From the NCBI RefSeq assembly GCF_031200575.1, contig NZ_CP133597.1, positions 496,001-560,000 of the forward strand: a stretch of DNA of 64,000 nt. Reading direction: 5' to 3'. Below the pieces are notes generated by a model. That model did no database searches and was not told the DNA's origin. It saw only the letters and a list, made by a program, of their open reading frames with translations. The stretch comes from Ferroplasma sp. Lineage in GTDB: Archaea > Thermoplasmatota > Thermoplasmata > Thermoplasmatales > Thermoplasmataceae. Below are positions 8,894 through 17,549 of the stretch, in pieces (positions within the stretch are counted from its first letter, which is position 1; every line of letters begins with the position of its first letter). The position numbers were made by a program, and so were the translations under genes.

Positions 8894-10053
8894 TGACAAG
8901 AGTATTATTATACACAGGAAAAGGAGGAGTTGGAAAAACAAGCGTGGCAGCATCTACAGCATCAATGCTGGCAAAGAACAATAAAAAAACCATAGTGATG
9001 TCAACGGATCCGGCACACAGCCTCAGTGATTCACTAAACGTGGAAGTTAAATCAGAGGCAACAAAAATTTCTGAGAACCTCTATGCACAGGAAATAAATA
9101 TTAACGATGCAATAGAATCGCACTGGAAAGATCTCAGGGAATACCTTACAGCACTCTTCCAGTACCAGGGGCTTGACCCAATTTCAGCAGATGAAATAGC
9201 CATACTTCCTGGATTCGAGGAAGCTACCTATCTGTTATATATAAATGATTACATAAAGAATAATGAGTATGATGTAATAGTTGTGGACAGTGCACCTACC
9301 GGAGAGGCGTTGAGGATGCTTTCATTCCCCGAGGTCATGCGCTGGTACATGGAAAAGGTGTTCCCCATAAGCAGAACAGCTGCCAAGATCGCCAGGCCCA
9401 TAATGCGCCCATTCTCTGGAATACCGATGCCAAACGACAAGGTTTTCCAGAGTGCAGAAACCCTTTACGATGACCTTGGGGAAATACACAAAATCTTGGA
9501 GGACCCCGATATTACATCCATAAGGCTTGTAACAAACGCCGACCAGATGTCTTTCAACGAAACAAAAAGGGCATTTACCTATTTGCTTCTCTATGGTTAT
9601 CCCGTGGATGCATTGATAGCAAATAAGATATATCCAGAGGATACAGGAGACTTCTTCAGCAACTGGAGGGCAACACAGGCGGAAATCCTGGGTGAAATAG
9701 ATGCATCATTCCCAGAAATAAAAGTTTTCAGAAGTTACCTTCAAAATTATGAACTCATGGGCAAGGATAAGGTACTCAAGTTCGGCCAGGACCTATACGG
9801 TGGTGAAGATCCGTACTCTGTATTCTATAAGGGGAAGCCAATAGAATTTACACGGGAAAACGGAAAGACTGCAGTTAAGATGAAATTGCCCTTTGCGGAT
9901 AAAGAAAATTTAAACCTTTATAACCGTGCAGGGGAATTGATAGTAGAGGTGAAAAACTGGAAACGCATACTCTACCTCCCCCAAACAATGGCAAATATGC
10001 AACCCACCGGTGCAGAGCTGAAAAACGGTTATCTATATATAACATTAAGTTAA
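8893..10053 (+). CDS. ArsA/Get3-family ATPase with C-terminal HSP20-like domain
   Basis: 386 aa. The deviant P-loop GKGGVGKT is at residues 9-16. Switch regions STDPAHSLSD and VVVDSAPTGEALRML are intact. The final ~80 residues (IEFTRENGKTAVKMKLPFADKE to NGYLYITLS) form a beta-rich HSP20/alpha-crystallin-like domain seen in several archaeal and plant ArsA homologues. I see no ArsA-type metal-binding Cys triad, so a tail-anchored protein targeting role (Get3) is more likely than arsenite transport. It is coupled to the prenyl synthase upstream, and a 62-aa protein follows after 9 bp. Confidence 0.88.
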   Translation: MTRVLLYTGKGGVGKTSVAASTASMLAKNNKKTIVMSTDPAHSLSDSLNVEVKSEATKISENLYAQEININDAIESHWKDLREYLTALFQYQGLDPISADEIAILPGFEEATYLLYINDYIKNNEYDVIVVDSAPTGEALRMLSFPEVMRWYMEKVFPISRTAAKIARPIMRPFSGIPMPNDKVFQSAETLYDDLGEIHKILEDPDITSIRLVTNADQMSFNETKRAFTYLLLYGYPVDALIANKIYPEDTGDFFSNWRATQAEILGEIDASFPEIKVFRSYLQNYELMGKDKVLKFGQDLYGGEDPYSVFYKGKPIEFTRENGKTAVKMKLPFADKENLNLYNRAGELIVEVKNWKRILYLPQTMANMQPTGAELKNGYLYITLS

Positions 10054-10062
10054 TTACTGTAT

Positions 10063-10251
10063 ATGGATAAAAAAACTGTTATACAGATAAATATAGAGGT
10101 TCCACATATTGTGGGAACTGCACTTCAGGAGGGAAAAAAATTCTTCGATGGAGGCATGGAGCTTTTAAGGTTTGGAACCAGAATAATCAGTAATAATATC
10201 TCAACGGAAGAAAAACCGCAAAAAAAGCTCAATAAAATAGAAATAAAATAA
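10063..10251 (+). CDS. Small hypothetical protein after ArsA
   Basis: 62 aa, no recognised family. It starts MDKKTVIQINIEVPHIVGTALQ and ends in a Lys-rich tail (EEKPQKKLNKIEIK). One amphipathic helix is likely around residues 18-40. It lies 9 bp after the ArsA stop, on the same strand, and so is probably co-transcribed with it. A TATA-like TATATATAACATT sequence lies close upstream inside the ArsA end, so a private promoter is also possible. Confidence 0.55.
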   Translation: MDKKTVIQINIEVPHIVGTALQEGKKFFDGGMELLRFGTRIISNNISTEEKPQKKLNKIEIK

Positions 10252-10262
10252 TCAATTAATTT

Positions 10263-11237
10263 TTATTGCCTGGGATCAAGCTTATTAAGGGTTTTCTGTA
10301 TTTCTTCATCAACATCTATTTTTGCCATGTCAGGGTTTTTGGCTATCATCGCAACCCTGCTTTCAAATCTATCCGCGTATTCAACATACTCCAGCCTTCT
10401 GGCCAGTTCTCCAGAAAATTCCATAATCTCATCATGCGTCGGCATATTTTCATACGATAACCTTCCAGCTGATTGACCCACATGAACATATCCCTTGGAT
10501 TCTATGAAATCCGGATCGGCACGCCTGTCCATGGCCTCGTACTCATCATAATATGGGAAATTAACGTTTTTGACCATTGTGTGCCTTATCACCTTTCTTG
10601 TATCTAGGGATGGCAGGAGATCCAGGGTTTTATTGAAGTTTTCCCAGGCATTTCCTATGGAAGGATGGAGCACATCGTTGAATATTTCCTTATTTGGACC
10701 AGCAACGGTTACGTATAACTGGGTAGGTAACGGATTTAAGTTCTCCAGTACCTTTGGCATTGTTCCATTAGTTACAACAAAGGTTGTTATTCCTCTTCTG
10801 GTGGCCGCCTCTATGAGTTCCCCGAGCCTTGTATAAAGAGTTGGCTCCCCTGTAAGAGATATGGCCATGTGCCTGGGATGTGAAGCTTCTTCAAATAATT
10901 CCTTCTTTACCTTCGGATTTCCCTTGAAGCCAGATATAAGCTTAAGGTGCGCCTTGATGCTCTCCTCCAGTATAAATTCCGGATCGTCCTCCTTGTCTAT
11001 GTGCATGGAGTCAAATCCCTGGAACCTCCAGCAGAAGTCACAGTTTTCAGAGCATGAATTAAGGGCGGGGGTCATCTGTATGCACTGGTGTGACTTTATT
11101 CCATAAAATGTGTTTTTATAACATGGGGCCTTGCCCAGCAGCTCACTTTTTGTCCAGTGGCAAACCTTTACAGCAGAATGGCTGCCAACCAGCCCGTAAT
11201 GCTGTTTTTTATAGACAGCCTCATAATTGTTGATCAT
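10263..11237 (-). CDS. taw1: 4-demethylwyosine synthase (Taw1/TYW1)
   Basis: 324 aa radical SAM enzyme. The cluster-binding motif reads CSENCDFCWRF (Cys spacing x3, x2) at about residue 61. A second set of cysteines before it (VCHWTKSELLGKAPCYKN and HQCIQM) fits the additional 4Fe-4S cluster of Taw1. Typical later blocks include SLTGEPTLYTRLGELIE and VTNGTMP. The enzyme joins pyruvate carbons to N1-methylguanosine 37 of tRNA-Phe in wyosine synthesis. It stands on the opposite strand to its neighbours; the gene is monocistronic. Confidence 0.92.
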   Translation of the reverse strand: MINNYEAVYKKQHYGLVGSHSAVKVCHWTKSELLGKAPCYKNTFYGIKSHQCIQMTPALNSCSENCDFCWRFQGFDSMHIDKEDDPEFILEESIKAHLKLISGFKGNPKVKKELFEEASHPRHMAISLTGEPTLYTRLGELIEAATRRGITTFVVTNGTMPKVLENLNPLPTQLYVTVAGPNKEIFNDVLHPSIGNAWENFNKTLDLLPSLDTRKVIRHTMVKNVNFPYYDEYEAMDRRADPDFIESKGYVHVGQSAGRLSYENMPTHDEIMEFSGELARRLEYVEYADRFESRVAMIAKNPDMAKIDVDEEIQKTLNKLDPRQ

Positions 11238-11339
11238 TATTAAGCCATTTAATAAGGATATTTAACATTTGCGAGACAGGTGATTTTGAAATTCCCTGAT
11301 ACACGCTAAATTTTTTATAAGTTGTACACATTATTAATT

Positions 11340-12107
11340 ATGGCAAAACTTGAGAATAAAATAGTACTGATAACAGGGTCCTCAAGGGGACTTGGCAGGG
11401 CAATAGCAAGAAAATTTGCAGCAGAGGGAGCAAGGATAGCCATAAATTATAATCATGATAGGGAATCCGCAGAAAAATTGAAAAAGGAACTTACCGGTTC
11501 AGAAATTTTTCAGGCTGATGTATCAGATCATGCCTCAGTGGCCCGTATGATAAATGATATACACAGTAAGATGGGAACTATAGACATACTTGTCAACAAT
11601 GCAGGCATACTCAGTGCATTTTCATGGGATGAGTTCAATGATGATATGGTAAAGAAAATATTTGATATTAATCTCATGGGCCCCATATACACTGTGAAGG
11701 AATGCCTGGATGATCTTAAGAAAGGCCATGGAATTATTATCAATATGGCATCAAATGCAGGGGTGGGAACTGCAGCTAAAGGCACGACATTCTACTCAAT
11801 GACCAAGGCCGCAATTACAATGCTTACAAAGAGACTGGCATTTGATCTCATGGAATGGCATGTCCGTGTAAATGCCATAGCTCCTGGATGGATAGAATCG
11901 GATATGACACTTGGTGGAAAGAGCCAGGAAGAGGCTGAAAATCTCAGGCGGTCCTTCAGGTCTAAAACTGAGCTAAACATGACCGGGAAACCTGAGAATA
12001 TTGCCGATGTAGCTTTATTCCTTGCAAGTAGGGAATCAGAGTATATGGATGGGCAGGTCCTTGTGGTTGATGGAGGAAGAATAGATAATCTGACCCATAG
12101 CCTTTAA
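11340..12107 (+). CDS. Short-chain dehydrogenase/reductase
   Basis: About 255 aa, classical SDR. The start at 11340 gives MAKLENKIVLITGSSRGLGRA with the TGxxxGxG cofactor motif; a more upstream ATG adds six residues without family support. NNAG lies at about 87-90, the catalytic Ser is in NMASNAG, and the YSMTK motif follows. The end VDGGRI is typical of FabG-like 3-oxoacyl reductases and sugar dehydrogenases. The basic residues near SSRG suggest NADP. A TATA-like TTTTTTATAAG lies about 25 bp upstream, so the transcript is probably leaderless. The substrate is unknown. Confidence 0.87.
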   Translation: MAKLENKIVLITGSSRGLGRAIARKFAAEGARIAINYNHDRESAEKLKKELTGSEIFQADVSDHASVARMINDIHSKMGTIDILVNNAGILSAFSWDEFNDDMVKKIFDINLMGPIYTVKECLDDLKKGHGIIINMASNAGVGTAAKGTTFYSMTKAAITMLTKRLAFDLMEWHVRVNAIAPGWIESDMTLGGKSQEEAENLRRSFRSKTELNMTGKPENIADVALFLASRESEYMDGQVLVVDGGRIDNLTHSL

Positions 12108-13007
12108 TCAAACCAGATAGCCCAGTATAAATCCCAGGGACGGTGATAGCACCCATGTAAGTATAATAATCAGGAATGGCCTCATATATATTGCCTTGTA
12201 TTTATAGGAAATGCCCACACCAAATACGCTGGATGTCAGGGTCTGTGTATTCGAAAGCGGCACAGCAAACAATGTGGCAATTTCAACCAGGGCGGATGAA
12301 ACTACCAGGGAGACAAGGGCATTGGAGTACCTCATGGAATACATTTCCTCCCCAACCCTTTTTATCACACCGCTGCTCAGGAAGAATGAGCCTGCAAATA
12401 TGGCAAATGTCATAATAAGAATAGTTGTAACATTAAATCCCTCAACGTTTGCTATGAATCCCAGTGTGTTGGCACCAAGTGTAAACGCCGTCAGGAATGA
12501 TGAAATAAGTATTAACAGTTTTAACCATTTTGCAACGCTCCAGACGTTTTTAAAATTCCTGTGGAAAACTCCCCTTTCTGTGAAATATGAAACGATTATG
12601 GATATTACAGGAGCAATTATCCAGAAGGCGATCATCAGCATGACAAATTTATAATCTATGGCATAGCCTATACGGATATCAATGCCAAGGGCTGTGCCTG
12701 CCAGTGCCATGGTGAGTGATAATGGTGCCCTTCCGAGATTTGCAAAGAAAAATATGAGGAACGATATAAGAAACGCATAGGTAATATACATATATGAATG
12801 TGGAACCAGTGATAGGGAAGCCCCGTGAAGGAATCTTCCCTCTATTATAAGCCCCATAAAAAATCCGGTAGAACCGATTAAAATCCCTATGTATCTTTCT
12901 ACTATCCGTGACCCTATCAATGTACCAACCGCCGCAGAAAGATTATTGCCTGATACAAGCAGTGTGAGAAAGAATGTTAAGATGAGTGAGAATATAAAAA
13001 ATATCAA
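12108..13007 (-). CDS. PiT-family inorganic phosphate transporter
   Basis: 299 aa, with about eight to ten hydrophobic segments. The family signature appears at the N-terminus as VSGNNLSAAVGTLIGSRI and again in the second half as VPLSNTQTLTSSVFGVGISYK, the two inverted repeats that carry the phosphate and cation site. It imports phosphate with H+ or Na+. Its start overlaps the stop of the DUF47 gene by 4 bp, the normal pairing for PiT systems in archaea. At 299 aa it is on the short side for PiT proteins, but both signature repeats are there. Confidence 0.87.
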   Translation of the reverse strand: MIFFIFSLILTFFLTLLVSGNNLSAAVGTLIGSRIVERYIGILIGSTGFFMGLIIEGRFLHGASLSLVPHSYMYITYAFLISFLIFFFANLGRAPLSLTMALAGTALGIDIRIGYAIDYKFVMLMIAFWIIAPVISIIVSYFTERGVFHRNFKNVWSVAKWLKLLILISSFLTAFTLGANTLGFIANVEGFNVTTILIMTFAIFAGSFFLSSGVIKRVGEEMYSMRYSNALVSLVVSSALVEIATLFAVPLSNTQTLTSSVFGVGISYKYKAIYMRPFLIIILTWVLSPSLGFILGYLV

Positions 13008-13684
13008 CTTGTCACCGCAAGCATTATTGTGAATACCAGGTCTGAGATATCCTCACAATCGTCCAGAAGGTCATCCAGCTTATGGGCAAGTGTATTCAGG
13101 TGCTCGAATACAAGGTATGACATTTTCCCGGAGTTTTTATATGTATAGTCAATGATATTATCCTTGATCTCGTCTACCTGCTCCTCTATGGCCTCAATAT
13201 TTTTTCTGTCAGACCTCATTTCCCCAAGGTCATTTTCATTGAGTATGCTGTGGACATAATCCAGTGCCTTTTTGTTCGATTCCAGTATCTGGATGAAATT
13301 CGTATAGGAATTGTCCCTTATTTTCTTTTCATCAGGGGACATGGAATAATTTATATTGAATCTATTTAGCTCCCTGCTTACGAAATAGGTTTTATCAAGT
13401 ATATCATCGCATTTTTCTATCAGGTCGAGCAGATTGTCCATTAAGCTGGAACTGATTGCCCCACTTGTGACCTCGTGCCTGAAATTTATATTCATTTCGT
13501 CCCCCTTCTTCTCCATTTCTCTGACCTTTTCATTGTACGTTTCTATATCGGCGGGGGCATTTTTAAGCATTAAGATTAAGTTTGAGGAATTTTCTATGCC
13601 CATTAAAGGGTATTCTGACAGCCTTGAGAGAAGATTTTTTTCTCCAACAACGAGTATTCTTTTTAAAAAATTGTAATTTACCAT
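13004..13684 (-). CDS. DUF47/PhoU-like phosphate transport accessory protein
   Basis: 226 aa, almost entirely helical, with the DUF47 (TIGR00153) pattern: an acidic E/D-rich series around VREMEKKGDEMNINFRHEV, then LLDLIEKCDDILDKTYFVSREL, and a C-terminal EHLNTLAHKLDDLLDDCEDISDLV. PhoU relatives bind metal clusters through these acidic helices and modulate the phosphate transporter. It is the first gene of a two-gene operon with PiT (4-bp overlap). Confidence 0.87.
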   Translation of the reverse strand: MVNYNFLKRILVVGEKNLLSRLSEYPLMGIENSSNLILMLKNAPADIETYNEKVREMEKKGDEMNINFRHEVTSGAISSSLMDNLLDLIEKCDDILDKTYFVSRELNRFNINYSMSPDEKKIRDNSYTNFIQILESNKKALDYVHSILNENDLGEMRSDRKNIEAIEEQVDEIKDNIIDYTYKNSGKMSYLVFEHLNTLAHKLDDLLDDCEDISDLVFTIMLAVTS

Positions 13685-13722
13685 GGCAGATTATAAAAAA
13701 TATGTATAAATACTTTAAAGAT

Positions 13723-15399
13723 TTATGCTCTCGAGAGCATACTCAATGAGGAAATCTCTTTTGAATTTTCTATTCCCCATTTCTTTACCTTATCTATATC
13801 AACACCATTCTTTTTGGCGATTTTTTCCACAACCTTGAGCATTATTTCACCGCCAACGCCGAGTATTGTTCCTGTCCCCGCCCTGGCGAATATATTGCCA
13901 TGGGAGTCACGGAACCCGTCCCTGGCTGCCATTTTTGCAAGGTGCCTGTAGGATGCATAATAAACACCGAGCTGTGTCGGGTTGAGCATGGAGTTGAGGC
14001 TTCTGGATTTGATTCTCCCCAGTGGAACATTTACCAGCGGTGTAACAGTGAATTCAAAGGGCCTTCCATCAACGTAAGAATGGCTGAGCTGGTTAATCAT
14101 TGCAATGGAGTCCCAGTTATCCTCATCGGTTTCCTCCTGCTGCCCAACCTGTATTGTAAAGGCTGACCTCCAGTAATATTTGGTCTCATTGTAAACGCCT
14201 TCCCATACTATTTCATGGAAGGAACCGTCCGGCCCTATCCTCAACGGCATTGTTTTATTGGGCATGTGCTTTAATGCAAGTGAGTCGCTTCCTGTTTCAA
14301 CTCCGGTCTGGATTCCTATCCAGTTGTCCGGGCCTGCCTTCAGTATTTCGCTGAGCTTTTTTATGAGTTCAGGGAATGCAGCGGGTATGGATATCCTGCC
14401 ATGTGTGGGATTTGATCCTGTTACACCCTTTATTGACATTACAGTTTTCATCAGGTTGACCATTTCATCCTGGTTCGGTGTGAACATCTTTTCATGCTTG
14501 TATTCAAATATTTCATCGGAATGCAGCCATGCATGGTCATTTCCACCCCTTACGTTTACCTCTATTTCCCTCTTTATCCTGTCCAGGGAGTAATATCTCA
14601 ATGGCCTAAGTGTAACCTCACAGAAATCACATCCAACACCGCAACCTCTCATTACTTCTACCATTCCCTTTGATGCAGGATTGACAATTTCTGGTATATC
14701 TTCAAGTGATGGATATGCCCTTATTCCGGTACCCCTTCCAACAAAGAGGTCATCATTCTTCACAACCCTCCTGAAATGGTCATCATATGTCATGTATCCC
14801 CTGGTAAACATATTCTTATCAATATCATCATGTTCTATTCCACGGAAAAGATCTGATATTATATCATCCATTTCCCCGGAAACCACATAATCAAAGTGGT
14901 ATTTGTCGATTTCATCCCTGAGGACTGTAAATTCCCAGACACCGGGGCCACCTATTACCAGTTTGGCCTTTTTGCCTTTCCTTATCTGGTTGATTCTCTC
15001 CATGAGTATATCCCACTCACGTCTTACCCATGAATCAAGTGCTCCTCCAAATAATGCAGCGTATGACATGGTTGTCGGACCGATACCTAGGGGATCCATT
15101 GTGGATACTCCGATGATTTCAGTATCATCTGTGATAAAATTTGAAAGATAGTCCATATGGGCAACTGCAACATCCTTTTTAGGATTGTCCCTTAAAAGCC
15201 CCGCCTCTATTTTTCTTATAGCATATGGAGCATTTTTGGCCTCTCCATTTGGCAATGCCTCAGGAGATGGTCCTCTTAAGAATCTGTATACTCTTCCGGG
15301 TACCTTGCTTCCCGGAGCGCATGGTAAAAAATCCAGCAACGGGAAATTTCTGTAGTCGTAACTCAAGGTAGAGTCCGAAACTAAAACGTATTTCGTCAT
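13723..15399 (-). CDS. B12-binding/radical SAM protein, archaeal Ta0216-like
   Basis: 558 aa. The radical SAM motif is CGVGCDFCEV (Cys spacing x3, x2) at about residue 255, within EVMRGCGVGCDFCEVTLRPL. The N-terminal 170 residues have the Rossmann-like pattern of a B12-binding domain, with GVSTMDPLGIGP and KLVIGGPGVWEF, but I do not see the DxHxxG cobalamin ligand. A C-terminal helical domain follows. Its product is unknown; relatives occur throughout the Thermoplasmatales. It is monocistronic, divergent from nothing near, with 124 bp to the GNAT gene. Confidence 0.75.
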   Translation of the reverse strand: MTKYVLVSDSTLSYDYRNFPLLDFLPCAPGSKVPGRVYRFLRGPSPEALPNGEAKNAPYAIRKIEAGLLRDNPKKDVAVAHMDYLSNFITDDTEIIGVSTMDPLGIGPTTMSYAALFGGALDSWVRREWDILMERINQIRKGKKAKLVIGGPGVWEFTVLRDEIDKYHFDYVVSGEMDDIISDLFRGIEHDDIDKNMFTRGYMTYDDHFRRVVKNDDLFVGRGTGIRAYPSLEDIPEIVNPASKGMVEVMRGCGVGCDFCEVTLRPLRYYSLDRIKREIEVNVRGGNDHAWLHSDEIFEYKHEKMFTPNQDEMVNLMKTVMSIKGVTGSNPTHGRISIPAAFPELIKKLSEILKAGPDNWIGIQTGVETGSDSLALKHMPNKTMPLRIGPDGSFHEIVWEGVYNETKYYWRSAFTIQVGQQEETDEDNWDSIAMINQLSHSYVDGRPFEFTVTPLVNVPLGRIKSRSLNSMLNPTQLGVYYASYRHLAKMAARDGFRDSHGNIFARAGTGTILGVGGEIMLKVVEKIAKKNGVDIDKVKKWGIENSKEISSLSMLSRA

Positions 15400-15523
15400 A
15401 TGAAAGGACTTATAGAATTATTGTTTATAAATATTGCCATAAATAGAATTATATTTAAATTAACATCATCCAGATCATTAGTAATAACAGGGTTTTTTGT
15501 GAATTTATTATAACTACTAAATA

Positions 15524-16057
15524 TTAAAGCAATAAAGAAAAAATAAAGGCAGCATAAAATTTATTTTCATATCTGAAACAGTAACGGGAGATGCCATCAA
15601 TTGTGAATCCATTCCTGGTGAGTATAATTATTGACGGGATGTTAAATGTTAACACTTTTGTGTAGAGGCTGTTTAATTTCAGTTTTTCCCCTGCGAACTG
15701 TATTGCAAGACTCAGTGCCCTCCTGCCCACCCCCTTATTCCTGCAATCTTTTGCTATCCAGTATCCTATATGTGCCCGTGAATTTTCATAATCTATGTCA
15801 GACAGTCCAATAACACCCGCCAACCTGTTTGTGTACATAATATAGAAATCGATCTCAAACATTTCATTTCCTGATTCACGGTTCTTATTGATAAATGCAA
15901 GTGCATCCTCCTCTGTGTATGGATATGGAAAGCTATGTGCCATCAGGCGGAAACCCATTTCACTGTCATTGGCACCCTGTAGAAACTCATCCATATGGCC
16001 ATCTGGGAATTCATTTGTAATCTCTATTTCACCATCTTTTAGCGAATAACTGTCCAT
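15524..16057 (-). CDS. GNAT-family N-acetyltransferase (RimJ/RimL type)
   Basis: 177 aa. The acetyl-CoA binding motif A reads AHIGYWIAKDCRNKGVGRRALSLAI (the RxxGxG/A pyrophosphate loop is RNKGVG). The motif B region ends LYTKVLTFNIPSIIILTRNGF, typical of RimJ/RimL-like enzymes that acetylate protein N-termini or small amines. The last residues are hydrophobic (YAAFIFSLLL). The substrate is unknown. Confidence 0.82.
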   Translation of the reverse strand: MDSYSLKDGEIEITNEFPDGHMDEFLQGANDSEMGFRLMAHSFPYPYTEEDALAFINKNRESGNEMFEIDFYIMYTNRLAGVIGLSDIDYENSRAHIGYWIAKDCRNKGVGRRALSLAIQFAGEKLKLNSLYTKVLTFNIPSIIILTRNGFTIDGISRYCFRYENKFYAAFIFSLLL

Positions 16058-16235
16058 TTAGTTTATCCTCCCTGGATAGGACATTCAAATTTTATAATTA
16101 AATATATAGTGCTATCAGATTTCATCTGCTGATGAGGCGAATTCCTAAAAACTTGATCCACTGCAATTCAAAGGTCTCCCATTTTTAAGTTAAAAATATA
16201 CAAACAGTTTTAATTACAGTAAGTATGCCATAAAG

Positions 16236-16853
16236 ATGGCAAAATGCGGAATAGATGAGGCCGGAAGGGGACCCCTGATAGGCCCGATGGTAATGGCTGT
16301 GGTCTGTGGTGATAGCAGTGAGCTAGAGCGTATTGGAGTTGCTGATTCAAAAAAATTGAGCCCGAAGAGGCGGGAACTCATTTATAAGGAACTTTCCGGA
16401 TTCGTGCAGAACCATGTAATAATACCTCCGGCTGAAATTGATAGATATGTCAGGGACAAAAAATTAAATGTTATGGAAGAGCATTATGCTCTCAACCTCG
16501 TATCTTCGCTGCCTGCAGACTCCGTCGTATATGTAGATAGCTTTGACGTTGACGAATCCAGGCTGGAATCAAAATTACGGTCAGCTTCAGGAAGGGAAAT
16601 AATATGCAGGCACCACGCAGACGACACCTACCCACAGGTTTCTGCTGCATCCATAGTGGCAAAAGTCATAAGGGACAGTGAAATAGAAAAACTGCATGAT
16701 AAATTCGGAAATTTTGGATCTGGTTATCCTTCAGATCCCCGGACAGTACGTTTTGTGGAAAATGCAATTAAAGATCATGTAAATATAGACAGTATAGTTA
16801 GGCATGAGTGGAAAACATACAAAAATATGTTTAATAGTAAACTTAGATACTAA
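16236..16853 (+). CDS. rnhB: Ribonuclease HII
   Basis: 205 aa. The first catalytic pair is in CGIDEAGRGPLIGPMV (Asp and Glu at about residues 6-7), with the GRG motif that recognises the ribonucleotide. The third Asp lies in SVVYVDSFDVD and the fourth in HHADDTYPQVSAASIVAKVIRD. The Tyr that recognises single ribonucleotides is in GSGYPSDPRT. It removes RNA from RNA-DNA hybrids and misinserted ribonucleotides. The following GT2 gene starts 33 bp later on the same strand. Confidence 0.93.
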   Translation: MAKCGIDEAGRGPLIGPMVMAVVCGDSSELERIGVADSKKLSPKRRELIYKELSGFVQNHVIIPPAEIDRYVRDKKLNVMEEHYALNLVSSLPADSVVYVDSFDVDESRLESKLRSASGREIICRHHADDTYPQVSAASIVAKVIRDSEIEKLHDKFGNFGSGYPSDPRTVRFVENAIKDHVNIDSIVRHEWKTYKNMFNSKLRY

Positions 16854-16886
16854 AAAATAATTAATATGTAGTGCCATTATCCATGA

Positions 16887-17549
16887 ATGAATGTCACCGC
16901 GGTTATCCCCACAATAAATGAAGAGGGCACAATAGGAACAGTGATAGATGGCCTGAAGCAGGCTGTAAATGGAATAGAAATAATTGTGGTGGATACCAAT
17001 TCCACTGACAGGACAAAGGAGATAGCAGCTGCCAGGGGTGCCATTGTAATAAATGAGAGCAGGAAAGGATATGGACGTGCATATAAGACGGGCCTGGAAC
17101 ACGCAACCGGTGATCTTATAGTATGCATGGATGGTGACAACACTTATCCTACAGATATAGTCAGGCCTCTGCTGGATATAATTCAGATGGATGCTGTGGA
17201 CTTTATATCCTGCGATCGCATGACACTCAGAACCCAGCATAATTACACATCTCTCCATTATATCGGAAACAGTGTACTTAACTTTACAATGAGGCTCCTG
17301 TTCAAGATAAACCTCAACGATTCCCAGAGTGGAATGTGGATTTTTTATAGAGAATTTTACAGGAAGATGGGTAATCTAAGTTATGGAATGTCATTTTCTG
17401 AGGATATAAAAATAGATGCTGTCAGGCTCGGAAAACTCATAGAAGTCCCAATTAAATACGGAATAAGGATAAGCAAACCAAAGTTAAAGACATGGAATGA
17501 CGGTTTCAGAAATCTTTTTCATTTATTTATAAAGAGAATTCAGGACTGA
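16887..17549 (+). CDS. Family 2 glycosyltransferase, dolichol-phosphate sugar synthase-like
   Basis: 220 aa GT-A domain. The nucleotide-binding start is VTAVIPTINEEGTIGTVI, the acidic metal-binding motif is VCMDGDNTYPTDIV (DxD equivalent), and SQSGMWIFYREFY plus FSEDIKIDAV carry the catalytic region. It resembles dolichol-phosphate mannose/glucose synthases without the C-terminal membrane domain. It probably loads a sugar onto a polyprenyl phosphate for N-glycosylation or S-layer sugars. The last 10 bp overlap the convergent MFS gene. Confidence 0.85.
   Translation: MNVTAVIPTINEEGTIGTVIDGLKQAVNGIEIIVVDTNSTDRTKEIAAARGAIVINESRKGYGRAYKTGLEHATGDLIVCMDGDNTYPTDIVRPLLDIIQMDAVDFISCDRMTLRTQHNYTSLHYIGNSVLNFTMRLLFKINLNDSQSGMWIFYREFYRKMGNLSYGMSFSEDIKIDAVRLGKLIEVPIKYGIRISKPKLKTWNDGFRNLFHLFIKRIQD

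Noticed and set aside
12211-12654. Plus-strand ORF opposite the phosphate transporter
   Set aside because: It is a shadow frame of the PiT gene, which has clear signature repeats on the minus strand.
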